Shown one piece after another: positions 1 to 13,200 of a stretch of 64,000 nucleotides of DNA. A program made the translations under genes and the position numbers. Origin of the DNA: Spisula solida (Eukaryota; Mollusca; Bivalvia; Venerida; Mactridae); the NCBI GenBank assembly GCA_947247005.1, contig OX365955.1:38667822-38731821 (forward strand), in the 5' to 3' direction. Positions within the stretch are counted from its first letter, which is position 1, and each line of letters starts with the position of its first letter. Under the pieces are notes generated by a model, which was given only the letters and a program-made list of their open reading frames with translations, had not been told where the DNA came from and ran no database searches.

Positions 1-1150
1 AAAAGTAAATGTCAGTATTCGTTAAACTGCAACATACGATACGATAACTGGATCCTTATATTTCCATTAGAACTTTAAATCAAAATGAAATTATTTGTTG
101 TCTACGAGTAAGACGGTCAAAACAAGGGAGATCACTCTTATTTATACCAAATGATAATTGTTGTTTCACGCACCAATAACTTCATATCAATTGTATTTTG
201 ATCGCAAATTCTTCCCAGAAATCAATGTTGATGGTCTATGGCTTACATACGTGTATGATATGTCAAATTCCAATCAATAAAACTAACTTTGACACCTATT
301 TTCGCGACTTTGAAATGCTCTTATTTTGTTCAAAATGGCAATCAAGTACAGCAAATCATGTTTTTATCGAAGGAATTTAGATTATTTACGGCATGATAGT
401 TGTGGAATAATATTATTTCCCGAAAGGAAGTTTTAATCGACAGTTATTCGCAAAACGTCGCAGTGTCTATTAGTAGCCCTTTGAAAAGACAACAGAAACA
501 ACATTCCGGTAATTAAATTTTATTGATTTTTTTCACGAAATATTTCAGAAATCTTGATGGTTCCAGAAATGTAAAAAGATTTAAAGATATCAACGAAGTT
601 TCTTATTTGTGACCCTAAGGACAATACATATCGAACACCCCTCGTATGATTATAGACGTACTTGGCTGAGCCAGTAGTATGACAATATGCCTATGTAGTC
701 TCCATAGTTATTTCGATGAGATGCTACACGGTGTCTCGTAGCAGTGATATGTTACGCTGTTCTTGAAACACTAATACAGCAGTAAACAGTGTGAATATTG
801 GACTTACGTAATTTGCGTAACATTTACTACCGGCTGATTGAGTAGTGCGCGCGTGGACTGGTCATACAGCCTACGAAGCCATACCGGTTTGAGACTTTCT
901 ATGTTTATATTTGTTTTAATTAGTCTGCTGAAAAGTCATATTTGGTACTTAAACTTTAAACTGTGTCTATATACATTTGTGCATGCGTACATGTATATCT
1001 ATTTCAAATTGTTTTGACCAATGTCGTATATGTGATTGTACGAGTACATGTACACAAATTTTGAACGTGTAATAACAAAAGTATGAATAATAATACATAA
1101 ATTTGGTATAATAATAATCATCATCATCAAATATGAAAATTCATACTCAC
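1..1150. other. Intron of the receptor gene at left edge
   Basis: Non-coding on inspection: no ORF with family resemblance on either strand. Only short AT-rich runs and an ATT/ATC microsatellite near 1100-1130. Confidence 0.5.
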
Positions 1151-1293
1151 GCTTGATTGTTTTTTCTGGTCGTTGATAATGAATCGGAGCATTGCTACTT
1201 GTTGAAATGTACCAACAGTGTAATTAAAATCAAAAACGAAAAACGTAGGTTGCCTGTCACCTCTTCTATTGATAATCACATCACCAGATTTAC
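1151..1293 (-). CDS. Receptor exon 9 (last exon in window)
   Basis: Acceptor ggttccag|GT and donor AGC|GTGAGT, so the gene continues off the left edge. Encodes GKSGDVIINRRGDRQPTFFV and a C-terminal stretch around QQVAMLRFIINDQ. It corresponds to the 'G..G.v.id..GDr...f.....' block, the last conserved part of the ectodomain before the membrane segment. Confidence 0.88.
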
Positions 1294-4200
1294 CTGGAAC
1301 CAATTAAATGACTCGTTTTGTTAGTTGATGTTACATGAACGTGTCTATGCCACAGTGTATAAACGAGTCAAATTCCGGTAAGTGCAATAAGGCATACACG
1401 TTGAATTATATAGTCACCAATAAGTCACACAGTGATCGGAAATCACAGATGCCTTTACTCACAATAAGTCATACAAGTTAAATTGTGTAGTATCCAAATA
1501 AGTCACACAGTGATCAGAAATCACATATGCTTTTACTTACAATAAGTCATACAATTATCAAAATACGCCATACAGTGATTTGGCTTATACGCTGTGTATG
1601 TTATACATTCTTGAAATGATTAAAGTCAACCCCACTTGTGCATAAGGCAGAGAGCACTGTTGGAAGCCCGTGTTGGAATGGTTATTTTTGTTGTATATTA
1701 GACTACGGTCAAAGTTATACCAATATTTAATAATGTTTACTTTTCTCAAAGTGTGAGGGAAACAACTCTAATTCACTATATGTAATATTTGGCGTTTGGG
1801 AACGAAGCTTTAAAAGTATTTTTAAAAAAGAAATATATATCATTTCTATATCTGGTGCTTTATGAAAGCCCCATATTTCAGAACAATTTTGAAGAATATG
1901 TAAAACCAAAGAGTTAAATAGCTTCAATTTGTCACTAAGTACCATAGTTAGAGACACGTTATCAAATAGAGAACATAAGGAAAAAATAGCTCGTGAGGTT
2001 TGTTCATACAATTGTTTTTGAGTGTAATAAAACTTCCCATTAGCGGATAAAGTAACACCAAGATAGACAAATCTCTTAACATTAGTGAGTTTGACATTAC
2101 TGTGACGTTACGCACGAAACTGGTACATAAAAACGTTGCGTCAAAAAACGACGTAAACGTCGACTTTTGCGTCTTTGTTTACGACGTCTAGTAGTTAAGT
2201 TTATACATTGATTCAATGGATCACGCATAAGAAGATAATTATATATTGAGGGTATTCTATACGCATAGGCTCTCTCTCCCACTCTCTCCCCCTCTCTCTC
2301 CCCCTCTCTCTCCCCCTCTCTCTCTCTCTGACAACATTTTTGTTTTGAAAATGGCGGCATGTTATGACACTACCCGGCTATTCTCGTATCATTAGAAATC
2401 TACAGAATTACTTCAAATAATCGGAATCGGTATCGAATAAAGCTATATTTTTTATAGAATTGTCGATAATATAAACAGTAATAATTATTATCATTGTTAA
2501 TATTATCATCGACAATCAATATATTACGGCTCATACATTTTGGACAAACGCTATTTGTAATGAAATAAATTCGTCATACATGTACTAGTAAAAAACGTCG
2601 TATGGGACATTCCACTGGACAAATCTGACGCTAGAAAAGTCGCTTTAAAATTTAAAGTATGTGAAAACAAATTACACAGCACGGTAGGTAATAGTCTACC
2701 ATTTAATACTTCAAATAATTAAAAGAATGTAACGGCGCATATTTGCTCACCATGAAGCATATTGCAATGTGTATACCGCGAAACAACGACGAAAATGAAT
2801 ATTTTCGTTATATGGGACATTTTACTGGACAATTATAACGTAATATAAAATGTGCATATACGTATTAGTTCTAGGACAAAATACCACAGTAAACACGTAC
2901 ACATGTTACCATTTTGTTATATTTTAACAATTTTTCTCACCCGAATACATGATCCTGATTATCTTAAATTTTAATAAACAATCACCATATTTCACTCACC
3001 AAAATGACATAAAACCGTTCATGGGACATTAGTCTTCATTTCGTTTATTTGTCACTTTCAAGCAATACGGTTAATATTTATACTAGTTGCTTAACACAGA
3101 ATATATGCATATGTATTCAAAATCTACTTCATTGAGTTTTTACCGCATGAAATTATAATTATATATACATTTTTTTCAAAATACATTGCGTTATACCGTC
3201 TGTTGTGACGTCATTATGACGTTGGGACAATTCCAGTTTACGTGTTTATATATGAAATAAAATTCACAGTGATGACAATACCTAAAATAACTAGTACATT
3301 ATTGTGCGGATATATATTAGGTAAAGATTCATTAAAACAATAGTGTCATTGTATTTATTAGTGATAGCTAAAATGTGTTTTTCTATACCTATTCTTGCAT
3401 TGGTCTTATTTGTGACATCTGATGACAGTTTCCTAAAATCACGGCCAAACGCTTATTATTTGCATATGATGTTCGCGGACATGATGTCACGTCGTTAGGT
3501 CATCGTGATACAAATTGACGAAGTTTTGGCGATTTTTGATAAAATATATCGACACAGCATGTTTATGCATCCCGCTGTCTTGCTTTGGACGCAACGTGTG
3601 ACACCTTTTTTTGACGTCACTTTCTTTTGAAAACGTAGTATATAATTTTTATTAAAAACGATATTCTTTAAATATGTACATAAGAATGAAGCTCCATGTA
3701 TGCTCTTTCCGTCGATATACAGGACTTTATAGTAGTACGTTATTTATATGAATTAGGCACACTAATTACAGGCATTACGTTCGATTTATCGAAAAGACAC
3801 CAATTTCGTGCGTAACGTCTATAGAAAATATTTACATTTTCACGGAGCGTGTTATGGAAAATGGCATTTTTCCTATAAAGGGGGGTAAAAGATTTTTGGC
3901 TGCAGCGCTTAAAGTAACATGGCGAGAAATACTCTCTTTTTGTGTGTCTAGTTGATATGACCATGCACTTAGCTTCAATTGAAAATTTACCCTTTTCAAG
4001 GTTTTCGAGGACACTGTGTCTTGGTTATTGCTAGTTAAAATATACCTATTAATTTCTAATCCTCACAAACTTTGTTTTCTGATAACTTTTATGAACATTG
4101 AGCCCATTTTCTTTCATTTTGAAAGAAAGTCGTCTCCTTTGGTTACCAATAACTCAAATGTTTGCATAGGCACCTATCCCTTACATCAAAGAATAGACAC

Positions 4201-7200
4201 CGCGAAAATGAAAGCAATCTCTCCGTGGGAAAAAAACTGTGACATTCGTTATTAACGTCGCCGAGGATATTTGTCAAAAATAATTATGATGCATTATGGA
4301 GCATTAATAAATAACCATTACTAGAGAAATAGGAAACATGGAATCATCAAATAAAGTTTTAAACAAACTGGTTGTGGACATCAGATTATGTAAAAAATTA
4401 ATTTGTGATATTTTTGTAAGGTTCATTTACCTGCGCTTGTAGCTATTTGTTGTATTCGTTGACTGGTTAATTCAAACATAGTAATTTGAAATTCTATCCA
4501 TAAAAAATATCATAGCAGTTGATCTAATCAAAATCGCTCTATACGTATATGTAATACTTCAGAATGTCAAACTCCTGTGGTTCAAACAGGTTGGGTAGCA
4601 TTCTTATATAAACATATTATTATTCCGGTAAACATTGATAAACCATGGTACCTTTAAATCTTGCCCCTGGGTCATCCAAGTGATTAAATAGATTCAAGCC
4701 TGTTCTTTTCTCACTTCTGCTCCGGGTGATGTTAACAATAAGTCCATATAAATATACAGCATCGTGTAGATAGGCGGCAAACTCATCGTACTGAAATACA
4801 ATCATAATAAATCACATGTGAAAATACAGTGTGAACAAATTAACATTACCAGCTTAATTTAGTCGGACTATATATAGCAAATTAAAATGTCGACTCTAAT
4901 TGAGATTTCGCTAAAATCAGACTATTTTAAGTAGCAAATTGCAAACTGCTATACATGGTGCAACAAGAGCATGGAATTGTTTAATATTTAGACTAGTCTA
5001 TAACTGTACTTATTTTTTGAACAAGAATGTAAACTATCATAATGAAAGATTTGTGGATGGTGATATATACATCAACGTTATCAGCTCATAAGGTTTTTTA
5101 AAAAGTTTTTGCTATATAAATGGATCCTAACAGCAAAGCGCACCTTAAGAAAATTATTCAAAACGCGAATTCAAAACTACATGATGAAACGAAAATAAAA
5201 GCAACGTATTGGTCTATAGCTCCGTCACTAGATGAAATAATTAAGAAAATTATTCAAAACGCGAATTCAAAACACATGATGAAACGAAAATACAAGCAAT
5301 GTATTGGTCTATAGCTCCGTCACTAGATGAAATAATTAAGAAAATTATTCAAAACGCGAATTCAAAACACATGATGAAACGAAAATAAAAGCAACGTATT
5401 GGTCTATAGCTCCGTCACTAGATGAAATAATTACGAAAATTATTCAAAACGCGAATTCAAAACTACATGATGAAACGAAAATAAAAGCAACGTATTGGTC
5501 TATAGCTCCGTCACTAGATGAAATAATTAAGAAAATTATTCAAAACGCGAATTCAAAACACATGATGAAACGAAAATAAAAGCAACGTATTGGTCTATAG
5601 CTCCGTCACTAGATGAAATAATTACGAAAATTATTCAAAACGCGAATTCAAAACTAGATGGTGAAACGAAAATAAAAGCAATGTATTGGTCTATAGCTCC
5701 GTAACTAGGTGAAATAATTACGAAAACTATTCAAAACGCGAATTCAAAACTACGTGATGAAACGAAAATAAAAGCAACGTATTGGTCTATAGCTCCGTCA
5801 CTAGATGAAATAATTAAGACAATTATTCAAAACGCGAATTCAAAACACATGATGAAACGAAAATACAAGCAATGTATTGGTCTATAGCTCCGTAACTAGG
5901 TGAAATAATTACGAAAACTATTCAAAACGCGAATTCAAAACTACATGATGAAACGAAAATAAAAGCAACGTATTGGTCTATAGCTCCGTAACTAGATGAA
6001 ATAATTACTATTTACCGGCAATGCAAATGGTTGAATGATAAGCTTATAGGGACCAGGTATTATCTTAACGCAAAACATTCACGTACTGATCAAACCACAA
6101 CATATTTAGTTAAATTATTCTATTTAAATTAACCAAAATAAGTGAACAAAATGTTTCATACTTACCCCTGCAAGTTTAGGTACATCAGGTCGATCATGAA
6201 ATATGTGGTTGTATGCAAGGTCTGCGTCTCTTTGCCACCCATCGTCTTTACTGTTGTGCCCAAGAGCAAACTAGCATGATATAAAGGTATTATAAGCGTA
6301 AATCCGACTCTAATTAAGTAAAATGCGCATCTGTTAGGAATAATTTTTGAATAAAGAATTAAGAAATGGTCAATATCTGAGAGAATTGGCACAAAAATTT
6401 AATGAGTTTACAAATGACCCGCGTCGCAATGACATCAATACATTAAAAACTTTTAATAGGGGGAAATGGCTTATCTTCTCTCATAACCTCGAAGCGAAGG
6501 ATAATTCTAGGAATGAGGTGTCGGAAGTAAAAAATATCAGTTGGAAAAACTTGTTTTACAATAGACCTAAATTAAATTGGTGTAAACTGAGTAATTCACA
6601 GAAATGCTCAGAACCAGATAAGCTAGTGAAAGGTTTTTTTATAATTACTGTTTATATTATGCAAAGTAGCAATATTTCATGCCTAAATAAAAACCTTACA
6701 TATAGGACATTCTCAAATGCAATTCTTGCATCCTCGTCAAATGTATCATTACGTTGCCACAAGTTTTCACTATTCGGAATGATCTTGTTTTTGTTAACGA
6801 CCGGCTGAAACAATAAAAGAAATGACTACATGTATAGTCCAGTTAGGATATTGTGACAGTGACGTTGCAGTTTATGTGTACGCAAAAATCACAAAATTAG
6901 TGTCTAAACCGGTAGAGCGAAGTTTAGTATGTTAGTTTAGCATTGAAACTATAGTTGTTTGTACAGTATAAGCCTTTATAATTGGTTTTACACCGATATA
7001 GTAGACTCGACCGCATTGGACGTCGTGTTATGTAATAGAGCCATTGTAAATATTGACGATTATAAATGCACTAATGTAATAAATAGAGGATATTACATGA
7101 GTGTCTTTCCATATTGAATTTATTAAACGAGTTGAATAAAATAATAAAATGCGAGACTCTGCCGAGCATTTTATCGATTTTTTCAACGAGTTTAATAAAT

Positions 7201-10200
7201 TCAATGTGGAAAGTCACAAATGTAATGTTCTTTTTATCACATGTTAGCCTATTCCGGCTGAAACATAAAATAACTACTTATTTTTCACTATAATAAACGC
7301 GCAACTTTGACGACGTCGCCTATCCTTTGAATGACGTCGCGTGATACCTTTATTACACTAGTGTAGTATCAAAAATAAATAATGGCTTTATTACGCTACC
7401 GCGACGTCAAACATGTGATAAACGAGTTTATATTTATGGCGCACCATTTGGGTCAAAAGTCTGTACATGCTTGTGGTAAACTATAATATACAGGGTGTTA
7501 AAAAAGTTTGTTCTCAAAATCTAAATTCACATCAAATTTTTTTTGAGTTATGAACGCAGTAGATAATGTTAATTTTTACTCTAGTGGCTTCTAGCTTCAT
7601 TTAATGCCAGAAAGATTAGAACAATGGTAGACCTCTCAGGACTTTAACCTAAAAAATTTACAGTCTTCTGATCTCAGAATGATACACTATTGAAATTTAA
7701 ACATTGAGAACGAACTTTTTGAACACCCTGTACATGTATAATTAATCTACCTTGACCAATGAAAAGGCTCGTTTCATCGCGGTATTTTATTCACCAATAC
7801 CAAGACCAACAGTTAACTTGCAGAGACGTTATCAGCTATTTGCTGAAAAGGTTTCAGTACGGGTTGCTAAGTTTAGAACAACTGGCTGGGTCATTTGTCC
7901 GCGGTACATTGACAGAAACCAGAAGGGAAAAAATAAAATATCAAACGTTGCAAATAGAAATGATGAGAATACATTGACTATATACCTTGGTATCTGTAAA
8001 CAGGAATTGGTATTCGCCATCAGTCATGTTCAGCTTCTTCGCTATAAGCATGTAGTTACGTAGCTCCTCTCGTGGTATCAGCATTATTATGACTATAAGA
8101 ATATACACAGCATTTTGTATACAAGTTATCTTCTCTAACCATTGTTAACCACAGGTAACTGTATCAATAATAAAGAGTAAACAACAACAAAATACATTTT
8201 TTTATAAAATTTATAATATCTTAGATAGATCTAACATACATTTTATAAAATATTTTTACTCGTTCAATGATACAGTTACCTGTGTTATAAATAGCACAAC
8301 AATTTATTTGCGAAAGAAGAGAGAAATGTAGACAAGTTTCTGAGTTTTCGCCAGCTTCGTCAATACAAAGGATCATTTTTCAGGATCAAGCTAGAAAACC
8401 CAGCTTCAATTTATTCAGCACAATATTTCTATAACTATGCATTAAATAAAGTAAAACAGTATGCAGTAAAACTTATCTAATTGTCTTTCAAATAGAGATA
8501 CCAATATTGTTGCCTAGCTCTGCGTAATACTTTTCAATCAACATATGTTCTGTATTTGAAATAAAATACAATGGACAAAATCCCGAAAATTGATTCTTTG
8601 TGAACACAGGGCCAGAAGAACAGCTAACCATAGTCACAAAGTTGAACCCGACCGATGATGCAGCAAGTATTATGCCCAGTCACATTGTCCTGACATTGGA
8701 CCAACCAGGCCCATTGCCAGGATAACCATTCCAGGGTCTAGACTGTCAGTTAAGAATTCTTATATTGAGAAAATTGACCCATGACCCGTGACATTAACTT
8801 AACATGGGATCAATAATTCCTAGAACTACTATAAACGATGTGCCAATAAAGGAGGATATACTAAACCATTTAATATGTAGTGTTTAATAATATTATAAGG
8901 GTTTTGGATCAGACACGCGACATTAAGTTATATAAGAAAAAGTTAAGTTGCCAATTGTCGAGGGTTACTTTCAGCAGTTCTGCCGTTCAGCTACCCTTTG
9001 GCATTTTAACTTTCTTTTCTCGAGCCTGACCGTTGGGACCGATCATGATTCCATAATTGCGTCTTACTTAAAACCATTATCAGAGAAAGCATAGTGCCAT
9101 AATTTTCTAGAAAGATAAAATGAAAAGATGAAACAAGACGTCACCGCTTACTTCTTCCTTCGCGTTTTATGCTATTAAACATGTCTGAAATTTCGGTGTC
9201 GGAGGCGTTTATGCTGACATTCGAGTACGGGTAGTAGAGCTTCAGGTCTTTTTTATTCAAAAATGCTAAACCATTGTTTATCCATTTTGCCCCATCTTTG
9301 TAATCTGCACCATTACTTGTTATCATGACGAAACGCCTCCATGTTGTTTTGGATATATACCCCGTCACCATGATAGCGCCTGCAAAGATCCATGTACGAA
9401 AAATGTTTGATTTCTTCAAAAAAAATTCTACGAAAATGTATTTGGTTTCGTATTCTAGTTTTTTAGTATCATTGAATGTACAATGAGTTACGAATAAGGC
9501 TGACAATAAGTGCAAATTATATGACAATATCATGACGTCATCATGCTGCTGGGCCTGTGTAGCGATAGTGACGTTACAGTGTTTCGATTTTCGACCCAAA
9601 TTTATTGTATTAAAGGTTTGTATTTGTAATACGTCAATCTATTATCTGACAAAGTGATCAATCAGCAATATTAGTCGCATAAAGAAGATATCAGTGCGTT
9701 TTTTGCGTATTTGTTGACCACCCTTCGTAGAGTTAAATGTCTGTCTTTAGCAACCAATGAAAAAAAGTATTGCTCCTTGATAGAAATAGGTGGCTGTTTA
9801 CTACAAAAAAAACTGGTGGGTGTTTGCTAGAATCGGTTACGTGTGATTTAATAATACTAGTACATGTATTATTTTTTGGCGGTATATTTGCTTGTTATGG
9901 CTGGGCCACTTATTAACATATTTGACTGTAAAATAGGAGCAATGGTATGTTTACGACAACCTTTCCGTCTTCTTCTTCGGTATTTTATAAATACAGTAAA
10001 ACTTCGTTAATACGAGCATCGATATTACGAGCACCCGGCCTATGTCAAACAAAGTTTTACAAGGAATTGAAAATTGGACTAAGATTGAAATAACTTAGAA
10101 ACACTTAAAAGAAATTGAGGGAGGTATATACTAAACATGTACAAAATGTACATGTATATGAAGGGTTTGCTTTGGGAAAAGAAAACGTTGTCGTTCAAAG

Positions 10201-13200
10201 TGTGGATACGCACAACAGATGTGGGAACAAAGACATGTGTATGGCCTGGGGAGAGTTGGAGTGGAGAGCAAATTAAAGGTAGGTTAAACTAATTAGGGAG
10301 TCTCGGTTACCAACCAGTATTAATATACTCTTAAGTATGGCACCTAATTTACAAAATGTGCAGGATTAATATAAAGCATGAAACATTACATAAAACCAAC
10401 TGTCGGTGTGTTACTCTGGGTCGGGTACTGTGCTTATATCCCCTGAGACTTTAAAAACGCAAGTGTAATTCTATAATGGATATATTGACATTGTTATTGT
10501 CCATTAAACTCATTTATTGTGTGCACGTTTCAATCTATCACTTCCGCTTGGCACAATTCATATTTTGATCGCTTTTAAAATATCCATGAACACAGCCCAT
10601 TTCATACCTCTATGTCTTAGTAATGGTATGTTCGCAAAATGTGCACTGTTCTTGCAACCTGGTCTATTATTAGATAAGGGCCTGGCGCAGTTCTGCGACT
10701 TACTTTGTAGTGATATGCCTTGAAGGATCTTGTGGCACGAGTTTGACGTGCTGGATATTAGATAAAATGATAATAGAAAAACGGACAAGGAAGGCAGCAC
10801 TCAACGTAACCAGCCAAGCACAGAATACGAGGGGTGATCAATATATTCGTGGACTTTTCATCTCGCAATTTTGTTTTGTTAGCAAGGCTCAAAAGCAAAT
10901 TAATATAATTCCGTGTAGGATATAGCCGACCGAATGCACCTTTAATATAGTTTTATTCATGTAATGGGTGCGTGACGTAATTTCATTGTTCTAGAATCAA
11001 TATTTAAAAAGTTAGAAGGAAAGTCTTCGAATATATTGATCACCCCTCGTATATCACATACCATATATTGATCACCCCTCGTATATCACATACCATACAT
11101 GTTGTCTGGTCATAACGCTAGTCAGTCCAGGACCTGTTTGTTGCTGACAACGTGTAAAACATTTCCCCCAATTTGTAGTACAAATACAATTTAATGAAAA
11201 GTATATTTTAGTACAAAAAAGTAAGCTATGTGAATATCTTAAAGTTAGGTACACTTATCTACCATAATAGTCCCCTTAAACATGTGTCAGTTTGTTAGAA
11301 TATTTGATTAGTGTATTATTGTTTGTTTATCCACAGGAACTTGCATTTATAATTTAAAAAAAATGAACTATATATATATTTTAGTAGTACAGTAGGCCTA
11401 GTGAAAAAAAATAATTTTGTTTTCAATTTTTTTTTTCATTTTTTTTTTCAAATTATAAATGCAAGTTCCTGTGGTTTAACCTCAAACAGGTAGCAGTATT
11501 ACCGATTCTGTGCATCATGAGTAATGCACCGAGTGTTAAATGTACTTAAAATACCGTCCGCTGCAACAGAGCTATGAATCGCATAGTTATGGTATATGCA
11601 GGGTTTTTCATACTACTATAGGATTGGCAACAGATAACGATTGTGGTTTTGTTTGAATAGTTATCTTAATGACAACTTGAAAAAAAACACTGACAATAAG
11701 TAATACAGACAAACCTCAAGGTCCACGACTCTGTCTAAAATACAAAGGAACCGCTATTCAGGAAACAAGCTATTTTGACAAAAATATTGATTTGGGGATT
11801 TTCCATAATTTGAGACTTTTGAAAAGTTACAGCTATTTTTGTAGCAAGAGACCATGTTCCTTGCCTTTCTGTACGACGTCGCAAACGTCATTCAAACGCT
11901 AAGAAAGGTACATTTGTATTATTCTACGACTTAAACAGAGTTTAGTTTATTTTTTGTTTTAACAAATATAAGCAAGGTGCCACTCTACTGTGGTTATGTA
12001 ACTTACCCAACGACGAGAGTGGGGCCATCAGTCGTATACATGTTTCTGTACCATTCTTGGCTGGCAATATTGACTGACCAATCGAAATCCAATTTATGTA
12101 TGGTAGATTCTTATAAGCCAATAGTTCGGCTACCGGTCTAACAACTGAATTATAAAGCATAAAGCATACATCGGGCATGTACAATGACGTTAGTGAAGAC
12201 TTCTGGTGGATGAGTAAGTTTAACTGGCAAGATGTGGGAATTTATCGGGTAAGCGAAAGGCAAATTGGATAATTTCCGCAATCGAGCCGGATAAACATTA
12301 CATGACGCATTTTAGTCGTAGAAAATAATAGATCACCCGCCAGTAACTGTTCCTTTAGATAGGAAAACCTCATCCTCTGGTACGGAATTTCAACAGGTGT
12401 CTCTCATATAAGAAGTAATACGTCAGATAACGTACATTACACACATTATTAACGAGCGATATCAATAAGTCTGCGTTTTTGGGTTTGGATTATTTTGGTT
12501 AAAAACTTATTTTTACATAATTTAAACCATACTTTGGTGTTCTGGTGCCAGTGGTCGGTAAGTGTGAGACTGTGTCTATATCTCAAACAATATTAGACAC
12601 AATTCATTAGCTAGTATACAGCTCAGAATAATTATGAGTCTTCTAATTAAAAAAGGAAATTTTTTTAGTTCAATTTTTTTCGGACATCCCTTGTTTATAC
12701 ACCATATAATAGTTATATGCACGTACATTAACAGAGCACTTACCCTCAGCACATGGTGGACCAAACACAACGTCAACATGTTGTTCACATACTAGATCCA
12801 CTAGTCGGCCAATGTCTTGTTTACTATTGCAGTCTGTGTTGAGTATAGTTACACTGGAACAAAGAGCGTAGGGAATGTAGGAAGGTAAACAGAACAAATG
12901 CTATCGTGTTGTCCATATAAAAAGTCGGCAATGGTATGAGATCTTGTACTATATATTAGAATAATAAATTAATAAGAGATACGTATTGCAATGTTTGTGC
13001 AAACTTGCGGCAATGTTACGGGGGTATGCAAAATTACGGGGCCTTTTGCTCTAGAAAGTTTGTTTTAGGTCAGATCGGTATAACAATTACCATACAGTGA
13101 CGTTAATCTATTACTAACATTAATATCAAAACATTTATTTAAAATACCATTTGTATCAGCAGTAACACGTTATCATAGCAACACACAAATGCATATTCAG

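Noticed and set aside
2097..2360. 87-codon minus ORF with EGEREGERE
   Set aside because: It is the reading of a CT-rich microsatellite.
9141..9599. 152-codon minus ORF starting MGRKSKHCNV
   Set aside because: Only the part from 9379 down is exon; the upstream residues are intron read-through before the tttgcag acceptor.
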